From Coriobacteriaceae bacterium AM48-5 (GTDB lineage: Bacteria > Actinomycetota > Coriobacteriia > Coriobacteriales > Coriobacteriaceae): a stretch of DNA of 56,198 bases. Made by a program: the position numbers and the translations under genes. The stretch covers positions 1-56,198 of the forward strand of contig JAQEDJ010000011.1 in assembly GCA_027669525.1 (NCBI GenBank), in the 5' to 3' direction. The notes beneath the pieces are model-generated. The model was not told the origin of the DNA. It worked only from the letters and a program-made list of their open reading frames with translations, and did no database searches. How positions within the stretch are numbered: the stretch's first letter is position 1; every line of letters begins with the position of its first letter. This document shows, in pieces, positions 19,660 to 28,145 of the stretch.

Positions 19660-20574
19660 ATGGCCGACAATCGCAAGCGTGCATCGCGTGGAGGCAAGCA
19701 GGCTGCTTCTGGCTCGCGTCCGATTCGCCGCAACGACCGCGCTGCCGCTCCCAAGGGCCAGCGCGAGCGCTCACAGGCTGCTCGCCCGCAGCGTGAGCGT
19801 AGCCGCGATAACGTCCAGGCTCCCAAGGGCGAGTTTATCGAAGGTCGTCGTGCTGCCGCCGAGGCGCTGCGCACTGGTTTTCCCATCAAGTGCGCGCTCA
19901 TCGCCGAGGGCGGGGAGCGCGATGCCGCCTTGTCGCGCCTGGTCGATGACCTCAACGCCGCGGGCGTCCGCATTAAGTATGTGCCGCGCGCGCAGCTCGA
20001 TGCGCTGTCGAGCCATGGCGCTCACCAGGGCATTGCGCTCGAGGTGGGTAATTTCCCCTATGCTGATGTCGCCGATATCCTCGATCGCGCGGGTGACGGA
20101 CCGGCGCTCGTCGTGGTGCTCGACCATGTGACCGACGACGGTAACTTTGGTGCTATCGTGCGCTCCGCCGAGGTCGTGGGCGCCGCGGGCGTCATCATCG
20201 CCAACAAGCGTGCCGCCGGTGTGACCGTGGGCAGCTACAAGACCTCTGCCGGCGCTGTCATGCACCTGCCCATCGCGCAAGTGCCCAACATCGCCCGTGC
20301 GCTCGATGACCTCAAGGCCGCTGGCTTTTGGGTGGGCGGTGCCTCCGAGCACGCCGAAGGCAGTTGCTGGGATGCCCCCTTCGAGGGTCGCGTGGCGCTC
20401 GTCATGGGCTCCGAGGGCGATGGCATCTCGCGCCTGGTGCTCGAGAAATGCGACTTTTTAACCAAGCTTCCCCAACGCGGCATGACCGAGAGCCTCAACG
20501 TTGCCCAGGCGACCACCGCGCTGTGCTTTGAGTGGCTGCGCCGCAACGCCGGCGAGCTCATGGGGGAGGAGTAG
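19660..20574 (+). CDS. rlmB: 23S rRNA 2-O-ribose methyltransferase, TrmH/SpoU family
   Basis: SPOUT-fold methyltransferase, probably for Gm2251 of 23S rRNA. A basic disordered extension covers about residues 1-52. The substrate-binding domain starts at FIEGRRAAAEAL, and the catalytic domain carries the three knot motifs: LDHVTDDGNFGAIVRSAE (about 150), VMGSEGDGISRLV (about 248) and MTESLNVAQATTALCFEW (about 274). Length 304 residues; AAGGAGG precedes the ATG. Its stop is three bases before yacP. The basic tail is longer than in E. coli RlmB and may add RNA binding. Confidence 0.87.
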   Translation: MADNRKRASRGGKQAASGSRPIRRNDRAAAPKGQRERSQAARPQRERSRDNVQAPKGEFIEGRRAAAEALRTGFPIKCALIAEGGERDAALSRLVDDLNAAGVRIKYVPRAQLDALSSHGAHQGIALEVGNFPYADVADILDRAGDGPALVVVLDHVTDDGNFGAIVRSAEVVGAAGVIIANKRAAGVTVGSYKTSAGAVMHLPIAQVPNIARALDDLKAAGFWVGGASEHAEGSCWDAPFEGRVALVMGSEGDGISRLVLEKCDFLTKLPQRGMTESLNVAQATTALCFEWLRRNAGELMGEE

Positions 20575-20577
20575 CGC

Positions 20578-21254
20578 ATGTCCAAGAAGAACCGCGCCAA
20601 ATCCAAGGCCAAGCGCTTTGGCGAAGGCTCGGCCAAGCCGATTGTTTCGGCCGCGACCTATGGCGTGGGCGGCAATGCGTTTGCACAGGCTATCGCCGAT
20701 CCAGTCTCGACGGTGCACTCCAACAAGCCCGAGCTGCTGGTGGTTGACGGTTACAACGTGATCCACTGCACGCCGCGCTACGAAAAGCTCGTGTACGACC
20801 ATTCCGACGATCCGTATTCCAGCGACGTTCACGATATGGCGCGCACCGCTCTCATCAACGACGTCGCCGCCTTTGCCCAGGGCCGCTACGAGGCCGTGAT
20901 CGTGTTCGACGGCGCGGGCAATATCTCCAACGAGCGCCCCAACCTGCCGGCCCGCGGCGTGCGCATCGAGTTTTCGCCGACGGGCGTCTCTGCCGATACC
21001 GTGGTGCAAAAGCTCTGCATCGAGGCACGCGAGGAAGGCCGCGCGTGCTCCGTGGTATCGAGCGACGGCACGATCCAGGCCGTCGTCATGGGCAAGGGCG
21101 TAACGCGCATCTCGAGCCGCATGCTGGTGGACGAGATCAAACAGATCGATAACGACGTTCACGAGGCAGAGGAAGCTCCGCAGATCAAGATGACTCTGGG
21201 CAGTCGCCTGAGCCCGATGCCCTGGCCAAGCTCAAGGCCCTTCGCGGGAGGTAG
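20578..21254 (+). CDS. yacP: NYN domain RNase, YacP/Rae1 family (frameshifted near C-terminus)
   Basis: PIN-like endoribonuclease; the Bacillus homologue Rae1 cuts mRNA on the ribosome. The catalytic Asp lies in LLVVDGYNVIHCT (about 46-58), further acidic sites in EAVIVFDGAGN (about 103), and the SSDGTIQ and MGKGVTRISSRMLVDEI stretches follow. One C is missing near 21215, which replaces the natural ending LSPDALAKLKALRGR; corrected length is 225 residues. It is the last gene of the disA-to-yacP run, and converges with the HipA-like gene downstream. Confidence 0.85.
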
Positions 21255-21281
21255 GGGAGCTGCCGGCGCGGCGCTGTCTCG

Positions 21282-22621
21282 CTAACTCCATTCAGCGATG
21301 TCGATCATTCTACGGAGGCGCCATGTAAGCGCCTCTTTTAGATATGGCAGCCTTGCCGTGAGCGCGTCGTTTCTGGACAGAATCTCGATTGCCTCGTCAA
21401 CGAAGCCTTCGAGTTTGTCGCCGTCAAACCAGCTCATATCCTCAACAAGCAGCATTTGTTTCGCGGGGCTTGAATGAAACTGCGCGCTGGTAAAACTGTG
21501 CTCTCCTGCCTTAAGCTCCTCTAGAGAAACGTTGCACCAGAGCGATGAGCCCGAATCGAAGATGGGGGCAGGTCTGCAGGCTAGCGTGTTGACGTTTCGC
21601 ACAAGGCCAAAGTTACGCCAATGACGGTCATAGTTGGCAATGATGTCATCGCATACAATCATGCGGTCAAGGGCGTCTTTTATATCTGTCGCTCCAAGCT
21701 CCTCGCAGTTTGCTACATACCGTTCGTAACCGGTTAGTCGCTCGTCTGCATTTGCATGCTGGTTTACATAGAACGCAGGGACATATTCTTCTTCGTCAGT
21801 TAAGAAGACATTGCATGTGCTCAAGGCAGAAGTACCCGCGCCTTCGAGCGAATAGGGTACGTAATCGCAAGTGTTTAGGATGCGACGGTGAAGTGCAGTC
21901 GCCACCATCTCGTTATAGGGTTCCTGGTTTAGATGCGCACCTGCCTTGTGGAGGATTCGACGGTCACCCTCGCATGTCCAGTACTTTTGAAGATTGCCGT
22001 CCGAGGTGTTGTCGGGCTTTGCGGCAGCCGCTTTTCCCTCTGGGGCGAAGGGCGCAATGCTGAGAGAGACGTCGTCAAAAGCATTATTGAAGAAATTGAT
22101 ATCTTCCCACGCGAGACCGGAGCCTTGGGGCCTAATCCAATACTGGTCGGATAAGGAGAGGCCAAGATTTCGCTGTACGAGTTCATCGGGAACATCGACT
22201 GCGGCTTCTGCAAGCAGGGAGCTAGCCCAATGCGTGCGAGCGGGATACCGCGGCCGCGCCACCAGATGCGGAAGGAGTCGAGCGATATGGGGCTATTAGG
22301 GCCAAATACTCCAATAGGGGCGTGGGCACGATCGACGTCGGCGCCGATGTGGGTAAAGTCTTTTCGCGATGTGCTGTAGACCAGCTGGGCGACTTCGTGC
22401 GTGCGGTTCATGAGGGTGAATGCGATCTCGCTTTTACCGTGGCCGCGGCGGGGACGTCCCCCCGTTTTGGTCACGGAGCGGAGTCGCGTGTCTACGCTGT
22501 CTTTGTCGATAAGCCACACGCCAGAAGCTTTCCGGGCCTCAAGTGCTCCGTTTTTTATGAGCTCCTGCACCCTGCGCGGAGTGATGCCGAGCAGTTCGGC
22601 AGCTTCCTTGGTAGTAAGCAT
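21282..22621 (-). CDS. Excisionase-type HTH fused to HipA-like kinase (frameshifted)
   Basis: One gene joins an N-terminal MerR/excisionase-like helix-turn-helix (TTKEAAELLGITPRRVQELI, about 2-21, then a wing near 30-42) to a HipA-like kinase domain. The kinase half shows the catalytic-loop pattern IVCDDIIANYDRHWRNFGLV (about 340) and the metal site PIFDSGSSLW. One base is missing near 22240 at the IPL-RTHWASS join; corrected length is 446 residues. No separate HipB is seen. The fusion suggests a kinase that carries its own DNA-binding regulator. Substrate and toxicity are unknown; the family assignment comes from motifs only. Confidence 0.72.
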
Positions 22622-22670
22622 CGCGAAACCCTTCGTTAGAACGAACAGTTTTATCTATTCCATTGTAATT

Positions 22671-22698
22671 AAAACTATTCGTTTTGACGAATAGTTTT
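22671..22698. promoter_or_regulatory. Operator-like palindrome upstream of the HTH-HipA gene
   Basis: Perfect arms AAAACTATTCGT / ACGAATAGTTTT with loop TTTG, 50 bases upstream of the start. A related GAACGAACAGTTTTA lies closer to the gene at about 22639-22653. Both are AT-rich and fit binding by the protein's own HTH domain. Confidence 0.6.
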
Positions 22699-22782
22699 AA
22701 GATGTGGTCGGTCGAAGGGTCTGTTGCGCCTCGTCCGTAATTCCTTTATCCTTAACAGGCTTCGCGCGAAAGCGCCAAGTGT

Positions 22783-22854
22783 GCCAGTGTGGCGCAACGG
22801 TAGCGCAACTGATTTGTAATCAGTGGGTTGCAGGTTCGATTCCTGTCACTGGCT
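22783..22854 (+). tRNA. tRNA-Thr (TGT)
   Basis: Acceptor GCCAGTG / CACTGGC, anticodon loop TTTGTAA with anticodon TGT, T-loop GTTCGATTC, encoded CCA at 22855-22857. Confidence 0.95.
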
Positions 22855-22951
22855 CCATGAGAGTTTCGGGCTCTGTTCCTTGTGGGACAGGGCCCGTTTC
22901 TATTTATGTTGACATGTCAGCGGGTTTGACTCCCACCAGGCTTCAGGTTTG

Positions 22952-23006
22952 TCTCGATCCGTAACACGAGTGGGCTGAAGACCCTCCTTATTGTTACAGA
23001 TCGAGA
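22952..23006. repeat. 55-nt palindromic element, copy 1
   Basis: Arms TCTCGATCCGTAACA / TGTTACAGATCGAGA around a 25-base centre. Two further copies of exactly the same length lie at 29379 and 29459. A separate 9-bp inverted repeat GATCGAGCG / CGCTCGATC follows at 23035-23063. Otherwise 23007-23270 holds nothing I recognise. Confidence 0.75.
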
Positions 23007-23274
23007 TGAAAACGGTGAAGCCCATGGTCTGCTTGATCGAGCGAGGATTTTCCACGCTCGATCGTGCCGTGGAAGCCCGATTGCAACCTATGTAATAGTG
23101 CAAGAGGGTCGTTATCGAAGTTCGTTCCAGCCAGCGTACTCTACTATGACAAAGTGTTCCCTCGGGAAATGTCACCGCTACATGCAAATTCACCGTCCGT
23201 CATATCTAAACTCAGCAAAACCGCAGGTCAAAGGTATATAGATACGCCCGGCACCGTGTATCTAGAGGTTTTCG

Positions 23275-23304
23275 TTGACAGCCCCCAAGGTTGCATCGTA
23301 TTAT
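23275..23304 (+). promoter_or_regulatory. Promoter of the tRNA-tuf operon
   Basis: TTGACA, an 18-base spacer and TATTAT, 63 bases upstream of tRNA-Tyr. The sequence before the -35 (GAGGTTTTCGTTGACAGC) is nearly identical to that of the rpmG promoter at 25104. Confidence 0.75.
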
Positions 23305-23366
23305 CTTTTTCGTTCGCGGGGGCGGCGGTCCAAAAGACCAAAGAACCTGCGGATACTTGAACGATT

Positions 23367-23448
23367 GGGAGTTTGCCCGAGTGGTTAATGGGGACGGGCT
23401 GTAAACCCGTTGGCTCTGCCTACATAGGTTCGAATCCTATAGCTCCCA
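23367..23448 (+). tRNA. tRNA-Tyr (GTA)
   Basis: Acceptor GGGAGTT / AGCTCCC, anticodon loop CTGTAAA with anticodon GTA, and the long variable arm expected for bacterial tRNA-Tyr. Confidence 0.94.
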
Positions 23449-23458
23449 CCCGTCAAGT

Positions 23459-23531
23459 GCCTGTATAGCTCAGTCGGTAGAGCACTTCGTTGGTAACGAA
23501 GAGGTCACCAGTTCAAGTCTGGTTGCAGGCT
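23459..23531 (+). tRNA. tRNA-Thr (GGT)
   Basis: Acceptor GCCTGTA / TGCAGGC, anticodon loop TTGGTAA with anticodon GGT, encoded CCA. It is second in the Tyr-Thr-Met-tuf cluster. Confidence 0.95.
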
Positions 23532-23537
23532 CCATCC

Positions 23538-23611
23538 GGCGGTGTAGCTCAGTTGGTTAGAGCACACGGTTCATACCCGTGGCGTCACTGGTTCGAATCC
23601 AGTCACCGCTA
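23538..23611 (+). tRNA. tRNA-Met (CAT)
   Basis: Acceptor GGCGGTG / CACCGCT, anticodon loop TTCATAC with anticodon CAT, encoded CCA. The D-arm and acceptor look like an elongator; a CAT anticodon could also be tRNA-Ile2, which I consider less likely. Confidence 0.9.
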
Positions 23612-23625
23612 CCATAGGTAACACG

Positions 23626-23656
23626 GTGGCTTCTCAATAGTATGTTGAGAGGCCAC
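23626..23656 (+). promoter_or_regulatory. Hairpin in the tuf leader
   Basis: Stem GTGGC-TTCTCAA / TTGAGA-GGCCAC between tRNA-Met and tuf, with no T-run. It probably helps tRNA 3-prime processing or stabilises the tuf mRNA. Confidence 0.45.
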
Positions 23657-23710
23657 TATGGTATAAAGGCAAAGTCCCGTCCGGGGACGACCTGTTAAGA
23701 GGAGGGCTTT

Positions 23711-24899
23711 ATGGCCAAAGAGAAGTTTGAGCGCACTAAGCCGCATGTTAACATCGGCACCATTGGTCACGTCGACCACGGCAAGACCACGCTGACCGCT
23801 GCCATCACCAAGGTTCTCTCCGAGACCGAGGGCTGCAAGGCTGACTTCACTGCGTTCGAGAACATCGACAAGGCTCCCGAGGAGCGCGAGCGCGGCATTA
23901 CGATCTCCGTCTCCCACGTCGAGTACGAGACCGCTTCCCGTCACTACGCTCACGTTGACTGCCCGGGTCACGCTACTACGTCAAGAACATGATCTCCGGC
24001 GCTGCTCAGATGGACGGCGCTATCCTGGTCATCGCCGCTACCGACGGCCCCATGGCTCAGACCCGCGAGCACATCCTGCTCGCCCGTCAGGTCGGCGTTC
24101 CTTACATCGTCGTTTTCCTGAACAAGTGCGACATGGTCGACGATGACGAGCTTATCGACCTCGTCGAGATGGAGACCCGTGAGCTCCTCTCCGAGTACGA
24201 TTTCCCCGGCGACGACATCCCCGTCATCCGTGGTTCCGCTCTGGGCGCTCTCGAGGGCGACGCCAAGTGGATGGACGCTATCCGCGAGCTCATGAACGCC
24301 GTCGACGAGTACATCCCGACGCCTGCTCGTAACAACGACCTCCCGTTCCTGATGGCCGTTGAGGACGTTATGACCATCTCCGGCCGTGGTACCGTTGCTA
24401 CCGGCCGTGTCGAGCGCGGTGAGCTCAAGCTCAACGAGCCCGTCGAGATCGTCGGCATCAAGGATACCCAGAACACCGTCGTTACCGGTATCGAGATGTT
24501 CCGTAAGTCCATGGACTTCTGCGAGGCTGGCGACAACGTCGGTCTGCTGCTCCGCGGCATCAAGCGCGAGGACATCGAGCGCGGCCAGGTTCTCTGCAAG
24601 CCCGGTTCGGTTACCCCGCACACCAAGTTCACCGGTGAGATCTACGTTCTGACCAAGGAGGAGGGCGGCCGTCATACCCCGTTCTTCGATGGTTATCGTC
24701 CTCAGTTCTACTTCCGTACCACCGACGTTACCGGTACGGTCAAGCTCCCCGAGGCACCGAGATGGCTATGCCTGGTGACCACATCACCATCGAGGGCGAC
24801 CTCATCCACCCGATCGCCATGGAGGAGGGCCTGCGCTTCGCTATCCGCGAGGGTGGCCACACCGTCGGTTCGGGCATCGTCTCCACGATCATTGAGTAA
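23711..24899 (+). CDS. tuf: Elongation factor Tu (two frameshifts)
   Basis: GTPase that delivers aminoacyl-tRNA to the ribosome. The G domain has GHVDHGKT (residues 19-26), the switch segment [15 protein letters not shown] and NKCD; domains 2 and 3 follow to the usual ending TIIE. One G is lost near 23972 (HAD-YVKNM) and one near 24757 ([13 protein letters not shown]). Restored length is 396 residues, exactly that of the family. An organism could not live with this gene broken unless a second copy existed, so the breaks are best read as sequence errors. The tRNA-tuf-rpmG-secE-nusG order matches the E. coli tufB region. Confidence 0.94.
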
Positions 24900-24926
24900 A
24901 TTAGCTCTTTGATATAGCTGACTTAG

Positions 24927-24961
24927 AGAACCCGGCACTTATTTGGGTGCCGGGTTCTTTT
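24927..24961 (+). terminator. Intrinsic terminator after tuf
   Basis: Twelve-base-pair stem AGAACCCGGCAC / GTGCCGGGTTCT followed by TTTTC. Confidence 0.93.
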
Positions 24962-25103
24962 CTGCAATGGATATTGAGCCGTTGCTGGTGTCGAGAGGAT
25001 CGATAATGGTCCTGGATGCACCGTCGATTAGATCTCGATGGCTTCATTGATGTGTTCCAAATATGAATGGATCCACCGAGAACCAATTGACTCGAGGTTT
25101 TCA

Positions 25104-25133
25104 TTGACAGCACTTACGTGGAGCTGATAAAGT
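25104..25133 (+). promoter_or_regulatory. Promoter of rpmG-tRNA-Trp-secE-nusG
   Basis: TTGACA, an 18-base spacer and TAAAGT, about 45 bases before rpmG. It shares GAGGTTTTC-TTGACAGC with the tRNA-tuf promoter. The rest of 24962-25103 holds no recognisable gene. Confidence 0.7.
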
Positions 25134-25178
25134 AACAACTCGTGCCCGTACGGGGCGGAAATGAAAGGTTCAGGATAC

Positions 25179-25328
25179 ATGCGTACTCTAGTTACTCTTG
25201 CGTGCACTGAGTGCAAGCGCCGCAACTATACGACCACCAAGAACAAGTCGACCATGCCTGATCGTATGGAGATCAAGAAGTATTGCCCCTGGTGCCGTCA
25301 CCACACGCTGCACAAAGAGACTCGCTAG
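25179..25328 (+). CDS. rpmG: 50S ribosomal protein L33
   Basis: Short 49-residue protein with the L33 pattern: [12 protein letters not shown] near the start, [11 protein letters not shown] in the middle and [16 protein letters not shown] at the end. The two CxxC pairs make it the zinc-binding form of L33. GAAAGG precedes the ATG. It directly precedes tRNA-Trp and secE, the standard Gram-positive order (rpmG-secE-nusG). Confidence 0.95.
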   Translation: MRTLVTLACTECKRRNYTTTKNKSTMPDRMEIKKYCPWCRHHTLHKETR

Positions 25329-25341
25329 TCTCTAGTCATAT

Positions 25342-25414
25342 ACGCCAGTAGTTCAATTGGTAGAGCATCGGTCTCCAAAACCGAGTGTTGAGGGTTCGAG
25401 TCCTTCCTGGCGTG
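25342..25414 (+). tRNA. tRNA-Trp (CCA)
   Basis: Acceptor ACGCCAG / CTGGCGT, anticodon loop CTCCAAA with anticodon CCA, discriminator G and encoded CCA. It lies between rpmG and secE. Confidence 0.95.
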
Positions 25415-25493
25415 CCAGTCATTATTCCGTAAGCTCCCACTTGGGGGCTTACGGTTTACTCATGTATAAGCGCATTGCGCGGAGGTAACCCAA

Positions 25494-25832
25494 ATGGCCA
25501 ACAAGAAGAACAAGAAGAAGGCACAGCAGCAGGCGCCTGCCAACAACGCTGCCGCCAACTCCAAGGTTGAGGCCAAGAAGGCCGTTGCCAAGAAGAGCGA
25601 GAAGGCTGCGAAGTCTAAGAAGAACGAGAAGCCTGGTTTCTTCGCCCGCACCAAGAAGTATTTCGCTTCGGTGAAGTCCGAGATGAAGCGTGTCACGTGG
25701 CCCGATAAGAAGGAGCTCGTGAACTACTCGGTCGTCGTTTGCGCTTCTCTGATCGTCGTCGGCGTCGTCATCGCTCTGCTCGATGCTGGCTTTGGCGAGG
25801 CTCTTGCTCTGTTCTCTGGATTGAGGGGCTAA
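25494..25832 (+). CDS. secE: Preprotein translocase subunit SecE
   Basis: Clamps the SecY channel. A long Lys/Ala-rich cytoplasmic head (about 1-50) is followed by the amphipathic SecE signature YFASVKSEMKRVTWPDKKEL (about 55-74) and one membrane helix (about 77-100). At 112 residues it is longer than the minimal 60-residue form because of the basic head, which is common in actinobacteria. It precedes nusG by four bases. Confidence 0.94.
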   Translation: MANKKNKKKAQQQAPANNAAANSKVEAKKAVAKKSEKAAKSKKNEKPGFFARTKKYFASVKSEMKRVTWPDKKELVNYSVVVCASLIVVGVVIALLDAGFGEALALFSGLRG

Positions 25833-25835
25833 ACC

Positions 25836-26372
25836 ATGTCTAAGCGTTGGTACGTCGTTCACACTTACTCTGGATACGAGAACCGCGTTAAGTCCGATCT
25901 CGAGCATCGCATCGAGACTATGGGCATGCAGGACCGTATCTTTGATATCGAGATTCCTATGGAGCGCGTCACCGAGATTAAAGAGGGTGGCAAGCGCGAG
26001 ACCAAGGATTCCAAGATCTTTCCGGGTTATGTCCTGGTTCGCATGGAGATGGATGACGATGCGTGGACGTGTGTTCGCAACACGCCCGGCGTCACCGGTT
26101 TCCTAGGCGGCAACGGCAAGCCCGCTCCGCTTTCCCGCGACGAGTACAACAAGATGACTCGTCGTCCCGGTAAGGGCGATTCGCCCAAGCGCACCTCGGT
26201 TGATATTCAGGTCGGCACGTCCGTCCGCGTCACCGATGGCCCGCTTACCGACTTTGATGGCAAGGTCTCCGAGGTTAACACCGAGGCTGGCAAGCTCAAG
26301 GTCACGCTGATGATCTTTGGCCGCGAGACGCCGGTCGAGCTCGACTTTAACCAGGTCGCTGTCATCGCTTAA
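25836..26372 (+). CDS. nusG: Transcription termination/antitermination protein NusG
   Basis: Binds RNA polymerase and couples transcription to ribosomes or Rho. The NGN domain starts RWYVVHTYSGYENRVKSDL and contains KIFPGYVLVRMEMDD. The C-terminal KOW domain contains GTSVRVTDGPLTDFDGKVSEV. Length 178 residues is typical. Cotranscribed with secE. Confidence 0.96.
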   Translation: MSKRWYVVHTYSGYENRVKSDLEHRIETMGMQDRIFDIEIPMERVTEIKEGGKRETKDSKIFPGYVLVRMEMDDDAWTCVRNTPGVTGFLGGNGKPAPLSRDEYNKMTRRPGKGDSPKRTSVDIQVGTSVRVTDGPLTDFDGKVSEVNTEAGKLKVTLMIFGRETPVELDFNQVAVIA

Positions 26373-26492
26373 GTTTTCGTCCGTTCGCGCGAGCGTGCTT
26401 CTTCTGTGACTGCTCATCTCAGGAGTGCTTCTAACACGTGCGTGCTTACGATATAGCAAGTACTTCACACTCGTGATTCGAAAGGAATGACC

Positions 26493-26921
26493 ATGGCTGA
26501 GAAGAAGGTTGCCAACGTCATTAAGCTCCAGATTCCTGCTGGTGCAGCTAACCCCGCTCCTCCCGTCGGCCCCGCTCTGGGCGCTGCTGGCGTGAACATC
26601 ATGCAGTTCTGCCAGGCCTTTAACGCCGAGACGCAGGACAAGAAGGGCGACATCATCCCCGTTGAGATCTCTGTCTACGAGGATAAGTCCTTCTCCTTCA
26701 TCACCAAGACCCCGCCGGCGGCTCACCTCATCAAGAAGGAGCTGAACCTCAAGTCTGGTTCCGCTAAGCCCCAGGCCGACAAGGTTGGTCAGCTCTCCCA
26801 GGAGCAGCTCACCAAGATCGCCGAGATCAAGATGCCGGACCTCAATGCCAACGACATTGACGCCGCCAAGAAGATCATCGCCGGTACCGCCCGTTCCATG
26901 GGCGTCACCATCGCTGAGTAG
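26493..26921 (+). CDS. rplK: 50S ribosomal protein L11
   Basis: L11 of the GTPase-associated centre. The thiostrepton-region N-terminus [20 protein letters not shown] (about 13-32) and C-terminal rRNA-binding domain ending RSMGVTIAE are clear. The ATG at 26493 is preferred over the one at 26487 because AAAGGA at 26481-26486 would then be six bases away instead of none. Length 142 residues. Confidence 0.95.
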   Translation: MAEKKVANVIKLQIPAGAANPAPPVGPALGAAGVNIMQFCQAFNAETQDKKGDIIPVEISVYEDKSFSFITKTPPAAHLIKKELNLKSGSAKPQADKVGQLSQEQLTKIAEIKMPDLNANDIDAAKKIIAGTARSMGVTIAE

Positions 26922-26939
26922 CGATTTCTTATGGTAACG

Positions 26940-26965
26940 ACGGGTGCTCCGACCTGGGCGCCCGT
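26940..26965 (+). promoter_or_regulatory. Hairpin in rplK-rplA spacer
   Basis: Stem ACGGGTGC / GCGCCCGT between the two genes. L1 is known to bind its own mRNA in this operon in other bacteria; this stem is a candidate site or a processing signal. Confidence 0.4.
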
Positions 26966-27038
26966 TAAATGTGTGCAATAGGGCACACGATACGATGTGG
27001 GAGGGCTCACGCCCGTTTAACCACAGGAGGTAATGCAC

Positions 27039-27746
27039 ATGGCTAAGCATGGTAAGAGCTATAACGCCGCTGCCGAGAAGATCGATCGCGCCACGCTCTA
27101 CACCCCCCTTCAGGCTGCCAAGCTCATTAAGGAGCTCGACACCGCCAAGTTCGACGAGACCGTCGAGGCCCACTTCCGTCTGGGCATCGATACTCGTAAG
27201 GCTGACCAGAACATCCGTGGTTCCATCTCCCTGCCCCACGGCACCGGCAAGACCGTTCGTGTTGCCGTCTTCGCCGAGGGCGAGAAGGCCCGCGAGGCTG
27301 AGGCTGCCGGCGCCGACATCATCGGTTCCGACGAGCTTGTCGCCCAGATTCAGAAGGGCGAGATCAACTTCGACGCCGCTATCGCTACGCCGAACATGAT
27401 GGCCAAGGTTGGCCGCATCGGTAAGATCCTTGGTCCCCGTGGCCTCATGCCGAACCCCAAGCTCGGCACCGTGACCATGGACGTCGCCAAGATGGTCTCC
27501 GAGCTCAAGGCTGGCCGCGTTGAGTACCGCGCCGACCGCTACGGCATCTGCCACGTGCCCCTGGGCAAGAAGTCCTTCTCTGAGCAGCAGCTCGTCGAGA
27601 ACTACGCTGCCCTGTACACCGAGATCCTGCGCGTCAAGCCCTCTTCTGCTAAGGGCAAGTACGTCAAGTCCATCTCCGTGTCTTCCACCATGGGCCCTGG
27701 CGTCAAGGTCGATCCCGCTATCCAGCGCGACTTCCTGGCTGAGTAA
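27039..27746 (+). CDS. rplA: 50S ribosomal protein L1
   Basis: L1 of the ribosomal stalk; also a translational repressor of its own operon in many bacteria. The sequence shows [14 protein letters not shown] (about 37-50), the domain II signature [18 protein letters not shown] (about 126-143) and the closing [13 protein letters not shown]. The ATG at 27039 has AGGAGG eight bases upstream; the ATG at 27033 is too close. Length 235 residues. rplJ-rplL would normally follow, but here a terminator and a decayed leu operon follow. Confidence 0.95.
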   Translation: MAKHGKSYNAAAEKIDRATLYTPLQAAKLIKELDTAKFDETVEAHFRLGIDTRKADQNIRGSISLPHGTGKTVRVAVFAEGEKAREAEAAGADIIGSDELVAQIQKGEINFDAAIATPNMMAKVGRIGKILGPRGLMPNPKLGTVTMDVAKMVSELKAGRVEYRADRYGICHVPLGKKSFSEQQLVENYAALYTEILRVKPSSAKGKYVKSISVSSTMGPGVKVDPAIQRDFLAE

Positions 27747-27783
27747 CTAACAGTTACTGCCTGAGCAAAGCAAGCATTGCTAA

Positions 27784-27827
27784 AGAGACCCGGTTCTGCC
27801 TCGTGCAGGACCGGGTCTCTTGCTTTT
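27784..27827 (+). terminator. Intrinsic terminator after rplA
   Basis: Stem AGAGACCCGGT / ACCGGGTCTCT with an inner CTGC/GCAG pairing, then TTGCTTTT. It closes the secE-to-rplA transcript. Confidence 0.9.
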
Positions 27828-27836
27828 GAGTCAACG

Positions 27837-27876
27837 AAACCACCACGAAGGGGACAGGCACCCTTGTGGTGGTTTT
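27837..27876. repeat. CCACCAC hairpin family, copy 1
   Basis: Arms AAACCACCAC / GTGGTGGTTT around the core GGGGACAGGCACC. Same family as 29545, 31560, 34285, 35333 and 35388. It lies after rplA in the orientation opposite to the other copies. Confidence 0.75.
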
Positions 27877-27932
27877 ACTTGTGTTGTACTTTAGCGCGAT
27901 GTAGTACTACCCGAGGCCGAAGGGAGCCCAAC

Positions 27933-27992
27933 ATGTTTAAGAACACGCAACAGCTCCTAGGCCTAGCGCTACTAGATTGGATAGCGCGCTAG
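27933..27992 (+). CDS. leuL: Leucine operon leader peptide
   Basis: A 19-residue open frame with ribosome site AGGGAG seven bases upstream and the sequence MFKNTQQLLGLALLDWIAR. Five of seven consecutive residues are Leu, and four of those five codons are CTA, a codon avoided by the other genes here, which use CTG and CTC. The stop codon lies inside a segment that can pair with either of two partners. These are the hallmarks of a ribosome-mediated leucine attenuator. It precedes the leuA remnant by about 150 bases. The symbol leuL is used by analogy with other leucine leader peptides; the peptide sequence itself is not conserved. Confidence 0.82.
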   Translation: MFKNTQQLLGLALLDWIAR

Positions 27993-28079
27993 GGTTGTAA
28001 TCTCGCTATAACGATTTGTTGTACCCGGGTGCGCTATCGTCTGCCGCTTTCAGGCGTGATGAGCGACACGGGTATTTTT
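27962..28079 (+). promoter_or_regulatory. Leucine attenuator with alternative hairpins
   Basis: Segment 1 CCTAGCGC (27962-27969, covering the CTA codons) pairs with segment 2 GCGCTAGG (27986-27993). Segment 2 can instead pair, as GATAGCGCGCT (27980-27990), with segment 3 GGTGCGCTATC (28028-28038) through 11 pairs including two G-U. Segment 3 can fold with segment 4 as CGCTATCGTCTG / CAGGCG-AT-AGCG (28032-28065), followed after about ten bases by TTTTT at 28075-28079. A ribosome stalled on CTA codons would cover segment 1 and free 2:3, preventing 3:4. The terminator half is the weakest part because the T-run is displaced. Confidence 0.7.
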
Positions 28080-28145
28080 CTATCTCTAGGCCTTCTCTCT
28101 CTCCTGAAAGCCATCTGTCATAAAACGGTCAATCAGGAGGAACAT

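Noticed and set aside
23064..23360. 98-codon open frame before the tRNA cluster
   Set aside because: It runs through the tRNA promoter, has AT-rich noncoding composition and no ribosome site.
23960..23985. Programmed frameshifting in tuf, rplL or lysS
   Set aside because: No slippery heptamer or downstream pseudoknot pattern is common to the sites, and essential proteins here are not known to use it. Missing bases explain all cases.
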